Source: Didymodactylos carnosus
Lineage: Eukaryota; Rotifera; Eurotatoria; Philodinida; Philodinidae
Assembly: GCA_905250885.1 (NCBI GenBank)
Contig: CAJNOQ010002440.1
Span: 1 to 24,344, forward strand
Direction of reading: 5' to 3'
Length of the DNA stretch: 24,344 bases
Shown: piece after piece, positions 22,601 through 24,344 of the stretch
How the letters are laid out: each line of letters begins with the position of its first letter
Position numbering within the stretch: position 1 is the first letter of the stretch
Notes under the pieces: model-generated
What the model was told of the DNA's origin: nothing
Seen by the model: only the letters and a program-made list of their open reading frames with translations
Databases searched by the model: none
Translations under genes and position numbers: made by a program

Positions 22601-23117
22601 TTGCGAGCTACTACAACATTAAAGCAAACCCCTGTCGTCTTAACATTCAACTCTACTAACCAAATATTTACTATTTTTTCATGTCTGTTGATATAGCAGC
22701 TGAATTCAGTTAGTTTTCACAAACTTCGCTCAACTAGAATCATAGATCTTTCAAATAGGTCTCTCGACAAGATGGATGATATATCTACAGATAGTACATA
22801 AATAAACTCACATTCATGCCTTCCCCAAGCATAATACTTTGTGGTATTACAAATATTTTGGATGTTAAAGTAATTTGTGCATGTCCAAGTAAATTGATTA
22901 GTAGCACACGAAAATTGGTACCACCTAGATCCAATGCTAACACTTGACCAATTTCACTACCATCTGGTGTATCTCGTACATAAGTAGGAAACATTTTAAC
23001 ACAAGCTTTTTTATGTGTGGCGGGTGATAGGCCAGCATCCATTTCGTCTTCGAGTAATCGCATGACTCGTCGTAAACCTTCATCGTTTATCTTCAACGAC
23101 TCAAGGACTTTTTCAAT
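19679..23117 (-). CDS. HK: Hexokinase, single-domain (about 50 kDa type), 5' end not visible
   Basis: This enzyme phosphorylates glucose with ATP, the first step of glycolysis in the cytosol. Twelve exons, 5' to 3': 23117-22812, 21833-21752, 21695-21663, 21596-21493, 21425-21367, 21308-21268, 21212-21133, 21071-20959, 20908-20727, 20666-20535, 20130-19994, 19846-19679 (TAA). All phases agree and give 478 residues. Numbered from the first visible residue: phosphate loop [10 protein letters not shown] 62-71; hexokinase signature [11 protein letters not shown] 131-141 with WTKGF 150-154; catalytic Asp D187 in [16 protein letters not shown] 209 onward; glucose-binding E241 in [20 protein letters not shown] 394 onward; adenosine motif [11 protein letters not shown] 429-439. 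All key residues are present, so the enzyme looks active. A tail of about 30 residues follows the core. The first visible exon starts in phase 0 at [10 protein letters not shown] after an acceptor, so only a short N-terminus with the Met is missing. One hexokinase domain only. Confidence 0.96.
20131..20534 (-). other. 404-nt hexokinase intron containing a nested hairpin
   Basis: This intron is several times longer than most in the gene. It contains CAGTAGCTGTAAAC (20289-20302) and its near-perfect inverse (20349-20362, 13 of 14), enclosing 46 bp. Inside lies a second palindrome, CCAAATTT..AAATTTGG. The 74-bp unit is a possible tiny MITE. Its ends begin with CAG as hAT ends do, but no 8-bp duplication flanks it. 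Confidence 0.55.
21834..22811 (-). other. 978-nt hexokinase intron, no gene inside
   Basis: The donor is GTGAGT (22811 downward) and the acceptor TTCTAG ends at 21834. The only repeat seen is a tandem ATTGCATAGC doublet at 21861-21880. The rest is unrecognised AT-rich sequence. The adjoining exons join cleanly across the [12 protein letters not shown] region of the enzyme. Confidence 0.7.
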
Positions 23118-24032
23118 CTGAAATATACAATTAAACAGTCATTTATCATAATTACTAATCGTCAGATGTTCTACTAATAGCCATAGCAGTTAACATCGGG
23201 TTTTACTCTATTTTTCGTTTAATCCAAAGTGACCAACATAATTTTAAGCCCTAATATATTTTTCAGATTGTTTTTCAGAAATGCCAGTATCAGATTCTAA
23301 CAATTAAAATTCCAAATAAGGAAAGCCTTGTAAAAAAATTTTCTTTACAGAATAGCACTCGTTCAGTATCCTTACGAGCTGTCAAGAAGCTGGGTTTTAA
23401 CTTTTAATTTATACTATCGATGAACACATGGTTTCTCTCAAATTTTGGATGACTCATGGCTTGACTTGACCTGTGACTTGGCATAAAAAATACCAACAGA
23501 ATTAGTAGTCTAGCTACATTCTTAGCAACGTCACATACAGTAAAATACTAGATGTTTTTTTCTTTACTACACAGTACGGAGAACAGACACTGCATAAACT
23601 ATACGTTTGACTATGTGTTGACGGCATTATTTATCATAGGCACGATCACTAGATGTCAGTTACAGAATAGAGCATGAGATACGTTGAAGCAATTGCATGA
23701 AGAAAATATCTAAAAAACGGATCTAGATTCTAGATATCTATGAAAAGACCCTGTCGGATTTCAAAAGTATCTTGAACCCATGATTCATACACCAGGTTCT
23801 GTACAGCTCTTAACAACGGATCTAACGGTGTATTGGATTGGTTTGATTCCTTGTGGTTACTAAGATCAGGTTATCCCAACAAATTGATGCTGGCGTAAGA
23901 GCAAAGGCCCAAGTTCTGTAATGAAGTACAACGAAATATCTTTTTATTCTTGTAGAACGATAAGTGCTCTACAAATTTATTATTTCATAGAAATTATCAG
24001 CTGGTTCTTGTAGGAGAAACAGATCAGTTTTG
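23118..24032. other. Upstream of visible hexokinase exons, presumed first intron or 5' flank
   Basis: The acceptor at 23118 (TTTCAG on the minus strand) shows that an earlier exon exists. I found no minus-strand ATG exon here with a suitable phase-0 donor, so the first coding exon probably lies beyond the window. No other gene is recognised. Confidence 0.5.
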
Positions 24033-24344
24033 AAAAAAATCAATCATATTACATATTACATATATACAGTAATATGCTCGTAAAATCTCAACCAGATACA
24101 GAACCAAATACTACTTTCGTCAGAAACTATGCGAGTGTATAAAAATATTTTCCCGAAATAAATCCTGTGAGATAATAATTATTTTCCCTCAGACGCAGAT
24201 GGATTCAGACCTCCAAATTAGCATGGTAGATAGAGTTCACACTCACGCAGTTTCTGACGAAAGTAGTATTTGGTTCTGTATCTGGTTGAGATTTTACGAG
24301 CATATTACTGTATATATGTAATATGTAATATGATTGATTTTTTT
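24033..24344. repeat. Perfect 96-bp inverted repeat with 120-bp spacer, at window edge
   Basis: The segment 24033-24128 is the exact reverse complement of 24249-24344. Beyond it toward the spacer, weak pairing continues (GCGAGTGT against CGTGAGTGT). The right arm runs to the last base, so the repeat may be longer. Perfect identity implies a young insertion, gene conversion between arms, or an assembly foldback. No coding sequence is seen in arms or spacer. Confidence 0.9.

Overview
The window is AT-rich nuclear DNA from a small, intron-rich invertebrate. Coding regions are cut into many short exons by GT..AG introns, mostly 50-80 nt. Three genes can be reconstructed by hand with every intron phase consistent: a rhabdomeric-type opsin, a latrophilin-type adhesion GPCR and a single-domain hexokinase. 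The gene content is animal. Compact introns and many small decayed DNA transposons make a bdelloid rotifer (Adineta/Rotaria-like) my best guess, but this is inference; another compact spiralian genome would fit too.

Layout. 1-1956: repeats, including a decayed DNA transposon at about 259-959 that has 77-bp inverted ends and contains a broken FLYWCH zinc-finger sequence on the minus strand. 1957-3316 (+): opsin, five exons, 369 aa, complete. 3317-4077: intergenic space between convergent genes, with a GAACTG-rich palindromic repeat. 4078-10170 (-): latrophilin-like receptor, 25 exons, 1325 aa, complete, with domain order signal peptide, RBL lectin, HRM, degenerate GAIN/GPS, canonical GAIN/GPS, 7TM, long tail. 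One intron of this gene carries a hAT-like MITE. 10171-18637: about 8.5 kb with no recognisable gene, only microsatellites and AT-rich sequence. 18638-18789: hAT-like MITE with near-perfect 8-bp target duplication. 18812-19443: unusual CpG-rich foldback element. 19679-23117 (-): hexokinase, twelve exons in view, 478 codons plus stop; the starting exon is not visible. 24033-24344: perfect 96-bp inverted repeat running into the window edge.

The genes have no evident joint function. Opsin and latrophilin are both membrane receptors (light and adhesion sensing) and sit tail to tail. Hexokinase is housekeeping glycolysis and is transcribed in the same direction as the latrophilin gene. The most interesting biology is the tandem GAIN arrangement in the latrophilin, with the first autoproteolysis site lost and the second intact. 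Next are the opsin that lacks the usual D/ERY and HPK motifs, and the CpG-rich foldback element.
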